A DNA stretch of 59,138 bases, taken from contig DKEG01000050.1 in assembly GCA_002452095.1 (NCBI GenBank), positions 1 to 59,138 on the forward strand, written 5' to 3'. Origin of the DNA: Bacteroidales bacterium UBA6828 (GTDB taxonomy: Bacteria > Bacteroidota > Bacteroidia > Bacteroidales > Paludibacteraceae). Below the pieces are notes generated by a model, which did no database searches, was not told the origin of the DNA, and saw only the letters and a list, made by a program, of their open reading frames with translations. This document shows positions 26,062-34,963 of this stretch, piece after piece. The first letter of the stretch is position 1, and every line of letters starts with the position of its first letter. Position numbers and translations under genes: made by a program.

Positions 26062-27906
26062 TTACTCTACGGTTACGGACTTGGCGAGGTTGCGTGGTTG
26101 ATCGACATCGCAGCCTTTTGCCACGGCAATGTGGTATGCCAGCAGTTGCAGCGGGATGACCGTCAGCAGCGGCGTGAGACACTCCTCGGTAGGAGGGACG
26201 ATAATCGTAAAGTCGGACATATTGCTGACGAGGATATCGCCCTCGGTAACGACGCTGATGACACGCCCCTTGCGGGCTTTGATCTCCTGAATATTCGACA
26301 CCACTTTCTCGTACGTGCCGCAATGCGGAGCGATGACCACAACGGGCATCTCCTGCGAGATAAGGGCGATAGGTCCGTGTTTCATCTCGGCAGCAGGATA
26401 GCCCTCGGCATGTATATAACTGATTTCCTTGAGTTTGAGTGCGCCCTCCAATGCCACGGGGTAGTTATACCCGCGCCCGAGATAGATAAAATTCTGCGCA
26501 TAGGTGAACGTCTTGGCAAACTCGGCGATGGCACTGTCCTGATTGAGAATAGTCTTTATTTTATCGGGAATAAGCGCCAGTTCGCGGACGATAGAGAGGT
26601 ATTTCTCTTCGCTGATGGTCTTTTTCTCACGCCCGATACAGAGCGCAAGCATTGTGAGGGCGGTAACCTGCGCGGTGAACGCCTTGGTGGAAGCGACACC
26701 AATCTCCGGACCGACATGGGTGTAGCAACCGCTGTCGGAGAGGCGCGGAATAGAGGCACCGACCACGTTGCAGATAGAGAATATGAACGCCCCCTTTTCT
26801 TTTGCCAGTTGGATTGCCGCCAAGGTATCCGCCGTTTCGCCCGACTGGGAGATGGCGATAACCACATCGTCGGGGTGAATGACAGGCTTGCGGTAACGGA
26901 ACTCGCTGGAGTACTCCACCTCGACCGGCACCTGCGCGAACTCCTCCATAGCATACATGGCTATCAAGCCCGCATGCCACGAGGTGCCGCAGGCGGTAAT
27001 GATGATACGCTTGGCATTGAGGAAACGCTCCTTGTTGTCGATGAATCCCGAGAGGGCGATGTTGTTATGCTCGATATTGACCCGCCCGCGCATAGAATCG
27101 GCAAGCGTGCGCGGCTGCTCAAAAATCTCCTTGATCATAAAATGCGGGTAACCACCCTTCTCCAACTGGGAGAGCGTAAACTCCAACCGTTTGATTTCGG
27201 GTGTCTTGCGGACATTGCCGATAGTGGTGATGTCAAGTTCTTTGCCACGCTCAAGTGTAACCACCTCCTCATCGTTGATATAGACCACCTTGTCGGTATA
27301 TTCGACAATGGGGGTGGCATCGGAAGCAAGGAAATACTCGTCCTGACCGATACCGACCACCAGCGGACTGCCCTTGCGGGCGGCAACGATGATGTTGGGG
27401 TTTGAGCGGTCGAGTACCGCAATGGCATACGCCCCAACCACCTGATTGAGAGCCAGTTGGACAGCAGTTTTCAAATCCACCTTGTCGGTACGCTTGGTAT
27501 ATTCGATGAGTTGCACCAGCACCTCGGTGTCGGTCTGGGAACGGAACGTGTAGCCGTGCTGCTGCAAGCCCTGCTTGAGCACAGCGTAGTTCTCGATGAT
27601 GCCATTGTGGATGATAGCGAGTTCCTCCGACTCGGAGTAGTGCGGGTGGGCATTGATGGTATTGGGTTCGCCATGGGTAGCCCAACGTGTATGGGCGATA
27701 CCGACCGTGCCGCTCACATCTTTATCACTTGCAAACGCCTCCAAATCAGCGACTTTACCTTTTGTTTTATATACATTGAGTTTGCCAGACGGGCTGATAA
27801 GTGCCACACCGGCACTGTCATAACCGCGGTATTCGAGGCGATGAAGCCCCTTGATGAGAACAGGATATGCATCCCGTTTTCCGATATAGCCTACAATTCC
27901 ACACAT
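26062..27906 (-). CDS. glmS: Glutamine-fructose-6-phosphate aminotransferase
   Basis: A 614-residue enzyme. N-terminal glutaminase domain starts M-C-G-I-V-G-Y-I-G with the nucleophile Cys2, then H-T-R-W-A-T-H-G-E-P and H-N-G-I-I-E-N-Y. Two SIS domains follow (T-A-C-G-T-S-W-H-A and A-I-S-Q-S-G-E-T-A-D-T; G-R-G-Y-N-Y-P-V-A-L-E-G-A-L-K-L-K-E). The end reads N-L-A-K-S-V-T-V-E, typical of the family. It makes glucosamine 6-phosphate for peptidoglycan and LPS. I see no glmS ribozyme in its 5' leader. Its promoter is at 27940. Confidence 0.97.
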   Translation of the reverse strand: MCGIVGYIGKRDAYPVLIKGLHRLEYRGYDSAGVALISPSGKLNVYKTKGKVADLEAFASDKDVSGTVGIAHTRWATHGEPNTINAHPHYSESEELAIIHNGIIENYAVLKQGLQQHGYTFRSQTDTEVLVQLIEYTKRTDKVDLKTAVQLALNQVVGAYAIAVLDRSNPNIIVAARKGSPLVVGIGQDEYFLASDATPIVEYTDKVVYINDEEVVTLERGKELDITTIGNVRKTPEIKRLEFTLSQLEKGGYPHFMIKEIFEQPRTLADSMRGRVNIEHNNIALSGFIDNKERFLNAKRIIITACGTSWHAGLIAMYAMEEFAQVPVEVEYSSEFRYRKPVIHPDDVVIAISQSGETADTLAAIQLAKEKGAFIFSICNVVGASIPRLSDSGCYTHVGPEIGVASTKAFTAQVTALTMLALCIGREKKTISEEKYLSIVRELALIPDKIKTILNQDSAIAEFAKTFTYAQNFIYLGRGYNYPVALEGALKLKEISYIHAEGYPAAEMKHGPIALISQEMPVVVIAPHCGTYEKVVSNIQEIKARKGRVISVVTEGDILVSNMSDFTIIVPPTEECLTPLLTVIPLQLLAYHIAVAKGCDVDQPRNLAKSVTVE

Positions 27907-27939
27907 AAATAAGTTAGTTGATTTTTACAAAAACGGCTG

Positions 27940-27971
27940 CAAAGTTACGTTTTTTTTCTTGGAAAATCAAA
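27940..27971 (-). promoter_or_regulatory. Bacteroidetes promoter for glmS
   Basis: On the minus strand TTTG (27968-27971), 20 bases, TAACTTTG (27940-27947), 33 bases before the ATG. Confidence 0.65.
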
Positions 27972-28105
27972 TAAAATATACATTTTTACCCATAATAAAC
28001 AGCAGATTGTTCTGAAGGGCTACAAATAAAGCACATATCTTGTATATTATTTTCAAAAACAGTAACTTTGCAGCCCGCGAAAGACCCGCGAGAGACCCGC
28101 GAAAA

Positions 28106-28134
28106 TTGTATTAGTTTCAAAAGCAGTAATTTTG
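28106..28134 (+). promoter_or_regulatory. Bacteroidetes promoter for the acetyltransferase
   Basis: TTG (28106-28108), 18 bases, TAATTTTG (28127-28134). It overlaps a possible TTG start at 28132, which rules that start out. A second CAGTAACTTTG copy lies at 28071, and three GACCCGCGAAA-like units lie between them. Confidence 0.6.
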
Positions 28135-28155
28135 CGGCAGCAGACGAAACAGAAT

Positions 28156-28686
28156 ATGATACAAGAAACAGATATCCGACGTATGGACGACAGGTTGTAC
28201 AGCCGGTTTAAGGCATTGTACAGCAACAGTTTCCCCATCTTTGAGCAGCGCACAGAGGCGCAACAGGCGTGGGCTTTCGAGCAGGCAGCGTATCATCTGG
28301 CGGGCTATACGGACGATGGCAAGTGGACAGGTTTTATCTCCTATTGGGAGTTTGACACCTATATCTATATAGAGCATTTCGCCATTGACTCCAGCCTGCG
28401 GGGGCAAGGCTACGGAAGCCGTGTGCTCAAAGCGTTTGTCGAGCAGAAAGGCAAGACCATTCTGCTGGAGATTGACCCCATAGTGGATGATATTTCGGCA
28501 GCACGACTGCGGTTCTATACGCATTGCGGTTTTCTGACTAATCCCTACCCTCACCGGCACCCCGCCTACAGAGAGGGCTGCCAGCCGCACCCGTTGGTGG
28601 TACTGACAGCCCCGAAAGCCATCTCCGAAAAGGAGTATCAGCGTTTCTATGATGATTTGTGCATAGTGGTGATGAACCGGCATTAG
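28156..28686 (+). CDS. GNAT-family N-acetyltransferase
   Basis: A 176-residue acetyltransferase with the acetyl-CoA loop R-G-Q-G-Y-G-S-R-V-L (about 86-95), a preceding beta strand I-E-H-F-A-I and a following L-L-E-I-D-P; a late Y-T-H-C-G-F forms the usual C-terminal strand. The substrate is unknown. The ATG at 28156 was chosen because the upstream frame overlaps the promoter. It converges on the secreted protein gene, 11 bases apart. Confidence 0.85.
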   Translation: MIQETDIRRMDDRLYSRFKALYSNSFPIFEQRTEAQQAWAFEQAAYHLAGYTDDGKWTGFISYWEFDTYIYIEHFAIDSSLRGQGYGSRVLKAFVEQKGKTILLEIDPIVDDISAARLRFYTHCGFLTNPYPHRHPAYREGCQPHPLVVLTAPKAISEKEYQRFYDDLCIVVMNRH

Positions 28687-28697
28687 CGTCCGTTCAT

Positions 28698-31600
28698 CTA
28701 TTCGACCTCTACCCCTACAGGAGTATATGTTTTGCCACCGCGGAGGATAAGCACCTGTCCGTGGCGGATGATTTTGCACGGAGCAAGGTCTGTTGCCGTG
28801 GCGTCCAGGATACCTGTTTCCGCCTTGAAGGTGGCAGAGACGACTACATCGGCAGCGGGCATGGTGAAGGTGCAGGTGCCTTCGGCGGGGGTGGAGACAG
28901 GTATGTCTGTTTCACCGTCCTTCACAGTCAGTTGGTCGAAAGCGTAGCCCTCGGCGGGAGTGATGGTCAGCGTTACCGTTTCGCCATAGCGGGCGGTGGG
29001 TTTGTCGGCGGTTACGGTGCCGTGTTCGGTGGGGGTGATAGTAACAGGGCGGGCGATGTCCTGCGCACGGTAGCCAATCACGGCAGCGGGTTGCGGACCT
29101 GCCTCCTCGCTGTGGGCAAGCAGCGGCATAATGGTGTACTCAAACTCGCCGATAAAAGTCTCCTCCGACGTGTCCGCCCAACGGGTGGTGTCGCTCACGA
29201 GAGCCACCTCTACGAAAGCGTCTTCGGTGTTTGCCGCACGGCGACGAATGGAATAAGCCTGTATGTCTTGTAGGGTATTCCACGCCACGATAATGCTGTC
29301 GCGGTTGCCTTGCGTGGCGGTGAAGACGAAGTCGGGGTACTTGATTTGTGCCGTCTGCTCGATGCCGTTGTCGGACTTCAGTTTGAGCGTGTTGGTGCCC
29401 CATATCGTCAGTTGCTCTTTGCCGATGGTGAAAGAGTCGTTGTTCTCGTCGGTGGTGGAGAATACGCTGGTGCCGTTGACAAAGACCTCCAAGCGTGTGG
29501 CACCCTCAAACCAGCCGAGGTCGGTATAGATGGTGGTGGGGCTGCCGAGTTGCACTTCGGGTGTGCGGCGCAGGTCAAGAGGCACGAAGCCGCCGTTGGC
29601 ATATCCGCCCTCAAAAGCCTTGGTAGTAGTGGCTTCCTGATACGGCTCGACCCGTACGCAGGAGACGGTCAGGACAAGTCCCTTGGGGTAGTTGGTTGCG
29701 CCGAGGTCGGTGCGTGCGTCCCATACAAGGCGTTGCGGCGTGCCGTCTGCGGGCAGCGTGAAGTCATTCGGGTCAAGCGTCCGGGCGGAAGCCGGCGTAA
29801 GGGTCTTGACAGCAAGGGTGTCGTTGCCGCTGGTGGCTACCAGTTGGAAATGCGGTGTGCCGTCTGTCTGCACCTCGCGTGCCGAGCGGTAGCCGACAAA
29901 GATGTCCACCAGTCCGTTCCACGGGAAGCGCGGCTGCAGGTTGTAGAGGTAGAGTGCGTCCAATTGGCTGTACCCCGTAGCGGGATTGCTTGAATCCAAG
30001 GTGTCGCCCTTGTAGTTGAATGCCGTTACCTTGTAGGTATAGCGTTTGCCCGTTTCGGCTCTGGTGTCCGTGAAGGTCGTCCCTGTGGTGTAAGGGATAT
30101 TGCCTATCTTTTGGTATTGCCCGTCGCCGCTGTCGCGATAGATGTCGTAACTGTATGCATCGGGAACGTCCGTCCACGAGAGACCGATACTGTTCTGCCC
30201 CACCGACTGCACATCAAGGGTAATGCCCATAGGCACCCTGCCGGCACCCCAGAAGGTCGAATCGGTCAGTGGTGCTGTGATTGCGTCATGCGTATCCGGG
30301 TCATAATATATGGGCAGAACTGCATATTCGTAGGTCTTTCCTTCCACTATACCTATGTCAACGTACCAAGGACCAGAAAGCGATGCCATATTTTCCCATT
30401 GGTTGCGTGTCCCGTCGCGGTTCACCGTGCGGCGGACAACCTGGTAGTAGGTGCAGTCGCCCGAAAACGTCCATGTGATACTGAGGGCGGTCCGCTGCTT
30501 GTACCATTCCACCGTGACAGGGTTCTTCGTTACATAGCGGAGAAATTTGCTCTTATAGACCGTTTTTGCAGCGGTTGCATGGTTGCTGTCCATTTCCAGC
30601 ACGACAGCAACACCATATAGGGTTTTCCAATCGAATACACCACACTCGTCAGCCAACTGAGTCTGTTCATCAAGAAGCACCGAATCCTCAGGATAATGAT
30701 ATGAGTTGACGTAGAACTTCACAGTCGAGCCGTCCTGCATATTGAGCGACCTTGACGCCTCGTCCGCCCAGCGTGCCGCCCACGGGAACGATACTACCGT
30801 ATCTTTCTCGGTGAGCGTAATGACCTCCGGCTTGGTGGTATTGACATCTACGGTGGCGGAGTCGGTTATATGGGCATAGTCGTCGGATGCCGTGAGCGTG
30901 ATGGTAGTACCGGGTGCATTGATGTCCAACGTGTCCGTATCCGCGTCCCACACAATGCGCAACCAGCCCGAGCCGCTGAATATCTTATTACTGATGGCTT
31001 CAGGTTGTTCGCCATTCTGTACCGTTCGGCGGTTGACCGTGTAGTTCTCGTCCACCGCAGGTTCTTTCTCGAGTGTGCGCATGGGGAGCGACTTGCCGTC
31101 GGCGGTGCGTGCGGTGAGCGTCACGTTGTCATGGTACGGCAAGTTGGGCTGTCCGAAGAGTTCTTGGAAGCGGTAGCGCACGGTCTTGTACTCAATATCG
31201 ATATCCACTTTGCCGTTCCACGGCCAGCGGTTGGATATGCCGCGTAGCCGCATGGTCTCGAGTACCGCGTAGCCGATAGCGGATTCCGATGCCTCGCTCT
31301 TGCTGCCGTCGGCAAAGACGGCTTTCACCGTGTAGCGACCCAGTGCGGGGCGCACGGGGATAGTGTCTTTTATATGTGTCTCGTTTGCCGTCAAGGTGCG
31401 CACGGTCCTGTTGATGGCTACGTCCCACGACTCTGCCGTTATCTCGTAACCGACAGCATCGGGCACTGCGTTCCATGTAACGGTAACGCCTGTGGTGTCG
31501 CCCTGCGTGGCTTGTACGTTGGCGGGGGCTGCTACTGCTTCCTTAACGGGGCGCACAGAGAAACCGAAGTAGCGACTATTGTAGCCGCGATCGTGGTAGT

Positions 31601-32222
31601 CCGAACCGAAGTTGATGCACCATGTGTTGCCGGGATAGTAGTCGTTGAGCGACGCAGACCAGTAGTAGCCAATGGAACCGGCATTGTTGAGGTCCGCGTC
31701 GCGACAGCCCGCAGCGGGGAGGAATATAGAGTTGCCGTTGGTTTTGCTTGCTACTTGGTAACCGTTTACTCCGTTTTGCGTTGTCCACGTCCACGTGCAG
31801 TTATTGAGAAGTTCGTCCACCTCTGCGCGAGTAGGCATACGCCAATCGCCCCCCCAATTCACATGAGCAGCATCGTCCGCAGGGTCTAACGTTGTCTTGT
31901 TGTAAGCAAAACCATTGTTGCCATTATAAGAGCAGTACTTGGTGAGTTTGTTGTAATCACCATTGGCGTGCTTGTAGGTTGCCCACGAGTAGTCGGTTTT
32001 TGTAGTGGTCTCGCCCCAAGCGAAATAGTTGCCATAGCCTTCGGGCGTGGTGGCACCGACATTGCATGATGCCCATTTGGTGCCGCTCGGCAGACCGAGG
32101 TCAACGGCTTGTACGTCGGCGGGTGCTTGTGCCTTGGCAGGGGCTGTTTGTGCGCTTGCCTGTGTGCTTGCGCCCAAGATAGCAAGGATTGCAAGAGTGA
32201 GAGAAAGTATATTTCTTTTCAT
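28698..32222 (-). CDS. Large secreted protein with major paralogous domain, beta-sandwich repeats and sorting tail
   Basis: A 1174-residue protein. Signal peptide (MKRNILSLTLAILAILGAS), a T-A-P-A-K-A-Q-A-P-A linker, and one major paralogous domain (about 40-225) with the same motifs as the 1890-2624 protein (D-L-G-L-P-S-G-T, W-A-S-C-N-V-G-A-T, Y-F-A-W-G-E-T, W-R-M-P-T). That domain ends in a DGR-like variable region. Fibronectin-III-like and other beta-sandwich modules follow (repeated A-T-Q-G-(D/N)-x-x-x-V-T/A-W-N and K-Y-T/Y-T-V-K-A), then an InlB-like repeat with G-T-V-T-A-D-K and G-E-T-V-T-L-T-I-T-P. The tail is K-I-I-R-H-G-Q-V-L-I-L-R-G-G-K-T-Y-T. Probably a surface protein; its partner is unknown. 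The start is at the signal peptide, not the upstream open frame. Confidence 0.82.
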   Translation of the reverse strand: MKRNILSLTLAILAILGASTQASAQTAPAKAQAPADVQAVDLGLPSGTKWASCNVGATTPEGYGNYFAWGETTTKTDYSWATYKHANGDYNKLTKYCSYNGNNGFAYNKTTLDPADDAAHVNWGGDWRMPTRAEVDELLNNCTWTWTTQNGVNGYQVASKTNGNSIFLPAAGCRDADLNNAGSIGYYWSASLNDYYPGNTWCINFGSDYHDRGYNSRYFGFSVRPVKEAVAAPANVQATQGDTTGVTVTWNAVPDAVGYEITAESWDVAINRTVRTLTANETHIKDTIPVRPALGRYTVKAVFADGSKSEASESAIGYAVLETMRLRGISNRWPWNGKVDIDIEYKTVRYRFQELFGQPNLPYHDNVTLTARTADGKSLPMRTLEKEPAVDENYTVNRRTVQNGEQPEAISNKIFSGSGWLRIVWDADTDTLDINAPGTTITLTASDDYAHITDSATVDVNTTKPEVITLTEKDTVVSFPWAARWADEASRSLNMQDGSTVKFYVNSYHYPEDSVLLDEQTQLADECGVFDWKTLYGVAVVLEMDSNHATAAKTVYKSKFLRYVTKNPVTVEWYKQRTALSITWTFSGDCTYYQVVRRTVNRDGTRNQWENMASLSGPWYVDIGIVEGKTYEYAVLPIYYDPDTHDAITAPLTDSTFWGAGRVPMGITLDVQSVGQNSIGLSWTDVPDAYSYDIYRDSGDGQYQKIGNIPYTTGTTFTDTRAETGKRYTYKVTAFNYKGDTLDSSNPATGYSQLDALYLYNLQPRFPWNGLVDIFVGYRSAREVQTDGTPHFQLVATSGNDTLAVKTLTPASARTLDPNDFTLPADGTPQRLVWDARTDLGATNYPKGLVLTVSCVRVEPYQEATTTKAFEGGYANGGFVPLDLRRTPEVQLGSPTTIYTDLGWFEGATRLEVFVNGTSVFSTTDENNDSFTIGKEQLTIWGTNTLKLKSDNGIEQTAQIKYPDFVFTATQGNRDSIIVAWNTLQDIQAYSIRRRAANTEDAFVEVALVSDTTRWADTSEETFIGEFEYTIMPLLAHSEEAGPQPAAVIGYRAQDIARPVTITPTEHGTVTADKPTARYGETVTLTITPAEGYAFDQLTVKDGETDIPVSTPAEGTCTFTMPAADVVVSATFKAETGILDATATDLAPCKIIRHGQVLILRGGKTYTPVGVEVE
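31544..31724 (-). other. DGR-like variable region 2
   Basis: Runs from F-L-P-A-A-G-C to S-V-R-P-V. Scaffold Y-Y-W-S-A-S-L is kept, but most positions between differ from region 1, with codons such as AAC, GAC, TAC, TAT, GGC, TGC, ATC, CAC and GGT. It lies near the N terminus of its protein, not at the end. Confidence 0.65.
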
Positions 32223-32235
32223 TGTCGTATTAAAA

Positions 32236-33129
32236 TTAGTTGTTGATGGATTCGTTAGTTTTAGAGTGAGCGTCTCCGTCAAAAGGCAGTTCCTGTGCAG
32301 GGGTGTCCTCGATAGGACGGATATAGTCGGCTGCCCGCTGTGAAGATATCACCGAGCGTCCGAGACGTTGCTCCAAGTCGGTACGGGCGTTTCGGGCTAC
32401 CTCACCACCTGCCTGTGCTGTCCGTGTGGTTTGCGCGATACCCTGCGGGTTGCTCTGACGCGACAACTCCGTGGTAGCCACCTCGGCGAGGGTGTTGAGT
32501 GCCAGTTCCACATTGGTCATATTGTCGCGCAAGTTTTCTTTGGTCAAGCCTTTGTGGCGTTTGTATTCGCCGGTGGTCATACCGCTCCATACTTTGGTGA
32601 GGACATTGGTGAGCAGGGCAAAGTCTCTCTGCTCATGTATGCCTGCCCGCTTCCATTCGTCGGTCAGTTCCTTGCGCATCTCGATGGAGCGCATGCGCTC
32701 GTTAATCCACTTGTCGGAGTAGCCCTGTCGGCGATAGTCCTCAACTGCCATTTGGAACGTGAGTTCGGGGTCGATGATTTGGTCGATACGCTGTGCTCCC
32801 ACGTTGGCAAGCCACTGTTTTACCGGCTCTGCTTTCTTGGACGGAATGGATTGTATGAGGCGGAAGATACCCTCTAAATCAGCGGCTTGCACTTGGCGGT
32901 TTTTCCCGTCGGCAGCGCGCATTCGAACAGGGGTACAAATTGTACCCCACTTCGAATCCAACTCGGGGTCACGCGCACGCATACGCTTGATATACTGTTT
33001 CACATCGGTGCTGTCCGTAAGGATTTGCACAATATCGGCAATAGAGAAATAGTACTTCTCTTCCTGCTCGTTCCACATAATGCGGACATTCTTGTCGTCA
33101 AAGACTTGTATGACAGATTCGTTTGGCAT
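32236..33129 (-). CDS. Bro-N domain protein (phage antirepressor/DinD-like)
   Basis: A 297-residue protein. Residues 1-115 match the Bro-N DNA-binding domain (V-R-I-M-W-N-E-Q-E-E-K-Y-Y-F-S-I-A-D-I-V-x-I-L-T-D-S, Y-I-K-R-M-R-A-R-D-P-E-L, then a R-L-I-Q-S-I-P-S-K-K-A-E-P segment). The rest is a helical, charged region with E-L-T-D-E-W-K-R-A-G and an L-G-x-P-like end. Such proteins occur in phages and accessory loci and resemble DNA-damage-inducible DinD; the function is unproved. It sits between two secreted-protein genes, 13 bases upstream of the 32222 start, which suggests insertion into the surface-protein array. Confidence 0.82.
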   Translation of the reverse strand: MPNESVIQVFDDKNVRIMWNEQEEKYYFSIADIVQILTDSTDVKQYIKRMRARDPELDSKWGTICTPVRMRAADGKNRQVQAADLEGIFRLIQSIPSKKAEPVKQWLANVGAQRIDQIIDPELTFQMAVEDYRRQGYSDKWINERMRSIEMRKELTDEWKRAGIHEQRDFALLTNVLTKVWSGMTTGEYKRHKGLTKENLRDNMTNVELALNTLAEVATTELSRQSNPQGIAQTTRTAQAGGEVARNARTDLEQRLGRSVISSQRAADYIRPIEDTPAQELPFDGDAHSKTNESINN

Positions 33130-33186
33130 AAGACTATTTTATTGTTCTTGCGGTTAATAAGCCGCATATTTTGCGGCTGACAATCC

Positions 33187-33426
33187 TCATGCGAAGAGAT
33201 CCACCTCGTCTGCCGGCACCTTGTTGCCTTCGGTGTCGGTGGTGATGTTGGTGGTGTCGGTTGACGTGGTGTATTGCAGGTTTCCCCTCGCGAAATTCAC
33301 GTAGCGGCTCTCCAATACGCGGAGCGCTCCGTCAACCGCCCCCGCAGGCACCGCAGCGGCAGTCTGTGCCGTGGCTATCACTACCATAGCCACTGCACAA
33401 ATGGAGGTAAGTAAATGTCTGTTCAT
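33187..33426 (-). pseudogene. Truncated secreted major-paralogous-domain gene
   Basis: A 79-residue frame with a signal peptide (MNRHLLTSICAVAMVVIATA) and then R-Y-V-N-F-A-R-G-N-L-Q-Y-T-T-S-T, which matches the start of the second domain type in this cluster (F-S-G-G-N-L-Q-Y-T-Q-S-T). It ends soon after, so the domain and any variable region are lost. It is either a fragment left by deletion or a small secreted protein. Confidence 0.65.
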
Positions 33427-33528
33427 ACGTTTGGTATTAAGTCAGTTTATTCTTATTCTTCGCCGAAGTATTGTCAGACTTCGGTTATATTTCAGGGAAC
33501 ATATTGTATTTGTCAAACAAACGGCAGG

Positions 33529-34821
33529 TTATGGTCGCAAAGCCGCCAGCGGAATGATATGCACACCATCAGGGCGCGTATAAGCCATCGGTCCACCGGT
33601 AAGGATAATCTTCAGGTCGGGTTCACGAAGAGGCACTTGCTTCTCACGGGCATTGTATTCCCGAATCAGCCTGTGCAACTCGCACAGGTGTGCTGCCCCC
33701 TCTTCTATCTCACGGCTTCCCAACTTGCACTCTATCAACGCATATCGCTCGTCCTCCAAATGCAACACTATGTCCGCCTCCAAGCCATATCGGTCGTGGT
33801 AGTACGAGACACGGCTGTTGAAATCCGCCGTATAGGTTTTGAGGTCACGAATACACATCTGCTCGAAGATAAAGCCAAAGGTGTTGAGTTGCGTCTCCAA
33901 TGCCCGAGCGTTGGTGTTCATAGCCGCCACGGTGATAGACGGGTCGACAAAGCACCGCTTGGGAGCACTGCGCAATGCTGTTTTGCTACGGAGAGCAGGG
34001 CACCAGGCATCCATATCCTGAATGACAAACAAGCGTTCCAACGCCCTTACGTAGTCGTCAAACGTGTCCATGGATATATCAATATCACCGCCAGCCGTCA
34101 CATCCGCCAGGATATTCGTCTTTTTGGCTAATGTGCTGATATTCCGTGCATAGGAACGCAGGATTTGCCGAGCCACCTTCGGGTTGCGCTGTTTCTTGTC
34201 GATAGCAGATATATCCTCATCGCATACCGTATTGACGTAGTCATTCGCCACCATCATCGCTGCTTTGTCGCTCAATTGGAGTGTTACAGGCCAGCCGCCA
34301 CGACATGCCACACGTATCAGGTCGGGTATATCCAACTTACCCGCAGCACCATCAATATCGAGGTGCGGGTTGTCGAATAGTCCGCGCATAGATACCTCAC
34401 CTGTTGAGTCATGGGACTCCCAGAGGCTCATCGGGTACATCTTCATGCGTGAGATACGTCCCGTTCCTGTGTGGTGTACTTTCGACTTATCCACCGTGTT
34501 CGACCCTGTCAGGATATACTGCCCGGGCTTACCTCCGCTATTGTCTATAGCAGTGCGCACAGCATCCCACAGCACAGGGGCGTCTTGCCATTCGTCTATC
34601 AGTCGCGGTTGTTCGCCATGCAGCAGCAACGATGGTTTGGTTTCCGCCGTCGCCATATAGTTAGCCACCATGTCAGGGTCGTGCATCTTAATCACACTCT
34701 TGGCATACTGTATGGCGGTGGTGGTCTTCCCCGTCCACTTGGGTCCCTCAATCAATACCGCACCGAATGCCTCTAATCGCTCTTGCAGCATGCTGTCTGC
34801 TACTCGCTCAAAATACTTCAT
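33529..34821 (-). CDS. AAA-type ATPase with DUF4143 C terminus
   Basis: A 430-residue protein. Walker A G-P-K-W-T-G-K-T-T at 26-34, Walker B-like P-R-L-I-D-E-W-Q-D-A-P near 73, and the S-T-G/G-S-N-T-V-D-K segment near 106. A DUF4143-type C terminus includes S-R-V-S-Y-Y-H-D-R-Y-G-L-E-A-D-I-V and Y-A-L-I-E-C-K-L-G-S, the latter resembling a nuclease-like core. Relatives are common accessory genes of unclear role, sometimes linked to mobile elements or toxin-like functions. It has its own promoter at 34845. Confidence 0.85.
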   Translation of the reverse strand: MKYFERVADSMLQERLEAFGAVLIEGPKWTGKTTTAIQYAKSVIKMHDPDMVANYMATAETKPSLLLHGEQPRLIDEWQDAPVLWDAVRTAIDNSGGKPGQYILTGSNTVDKSKVHHTGTGRISRMKMYPMSLWESHDSTGEVSMRGLFDNPHLDIDGAAGKLDIPDLIRVACRGGWPVTLQLSDKAAMMVANDYVNTVCDEDISAIDKKQRNPKVARQILRSYARNISTLAKKTNILADVTAGGDIDISMDTFDDYVRALERLFVIQDMDAWCPALRSKTALRSAPKRCFVDPSITVAAMNTNARALETQLNTFGFIFEQMCIRDLKTYTADFNSRVSYYHDRYGLEADIVLHLEDERYALIECKLGSREIEEGAAHLCELHRLIREYNAREKQVPLREPDLKIILTGGPMAYTRPDGVHIIPLAALRP

Positions 34822-34844
34822 AATCTAAATTATTTAATATGCTG

Positions 34845-34876
34845 CAAAGATACTAATAATAAACTGACTACACAAA
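34845..34876 (-). promoter_or_regulatory. Bacteroidetes promoter for the DUF4143 ATPase
   Basis: Minus strand TTTG (34873-34876), 20 bases, TATCTTTG (34845-34852). Confidence 0.65.
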
Positions 34877-34963
34877 CAAATCGGCATTTTTGCGGCATTT
34901 CAATCGGTATTTTTGTGGCATTTCAGTCGGTACTTTTGCTATAACAGATACCCTTCTCTATGC

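Noticed and set aside
28132..28155. A TTG start for the acetyltransferase
   Set aside because: It lies inside the -7 promoter box; the ATG at 28156 gives the conserved protein.
27907..28155. glmS ribozyme
   Set aside because: The leader of glmS is short and shows no ribozyme core; the family is typical of Firmicutes.
32236..33129. Prophage
   Set aside because: The Bro-N protein is alone; there are no capsid, terminase or integrase genes nearby.
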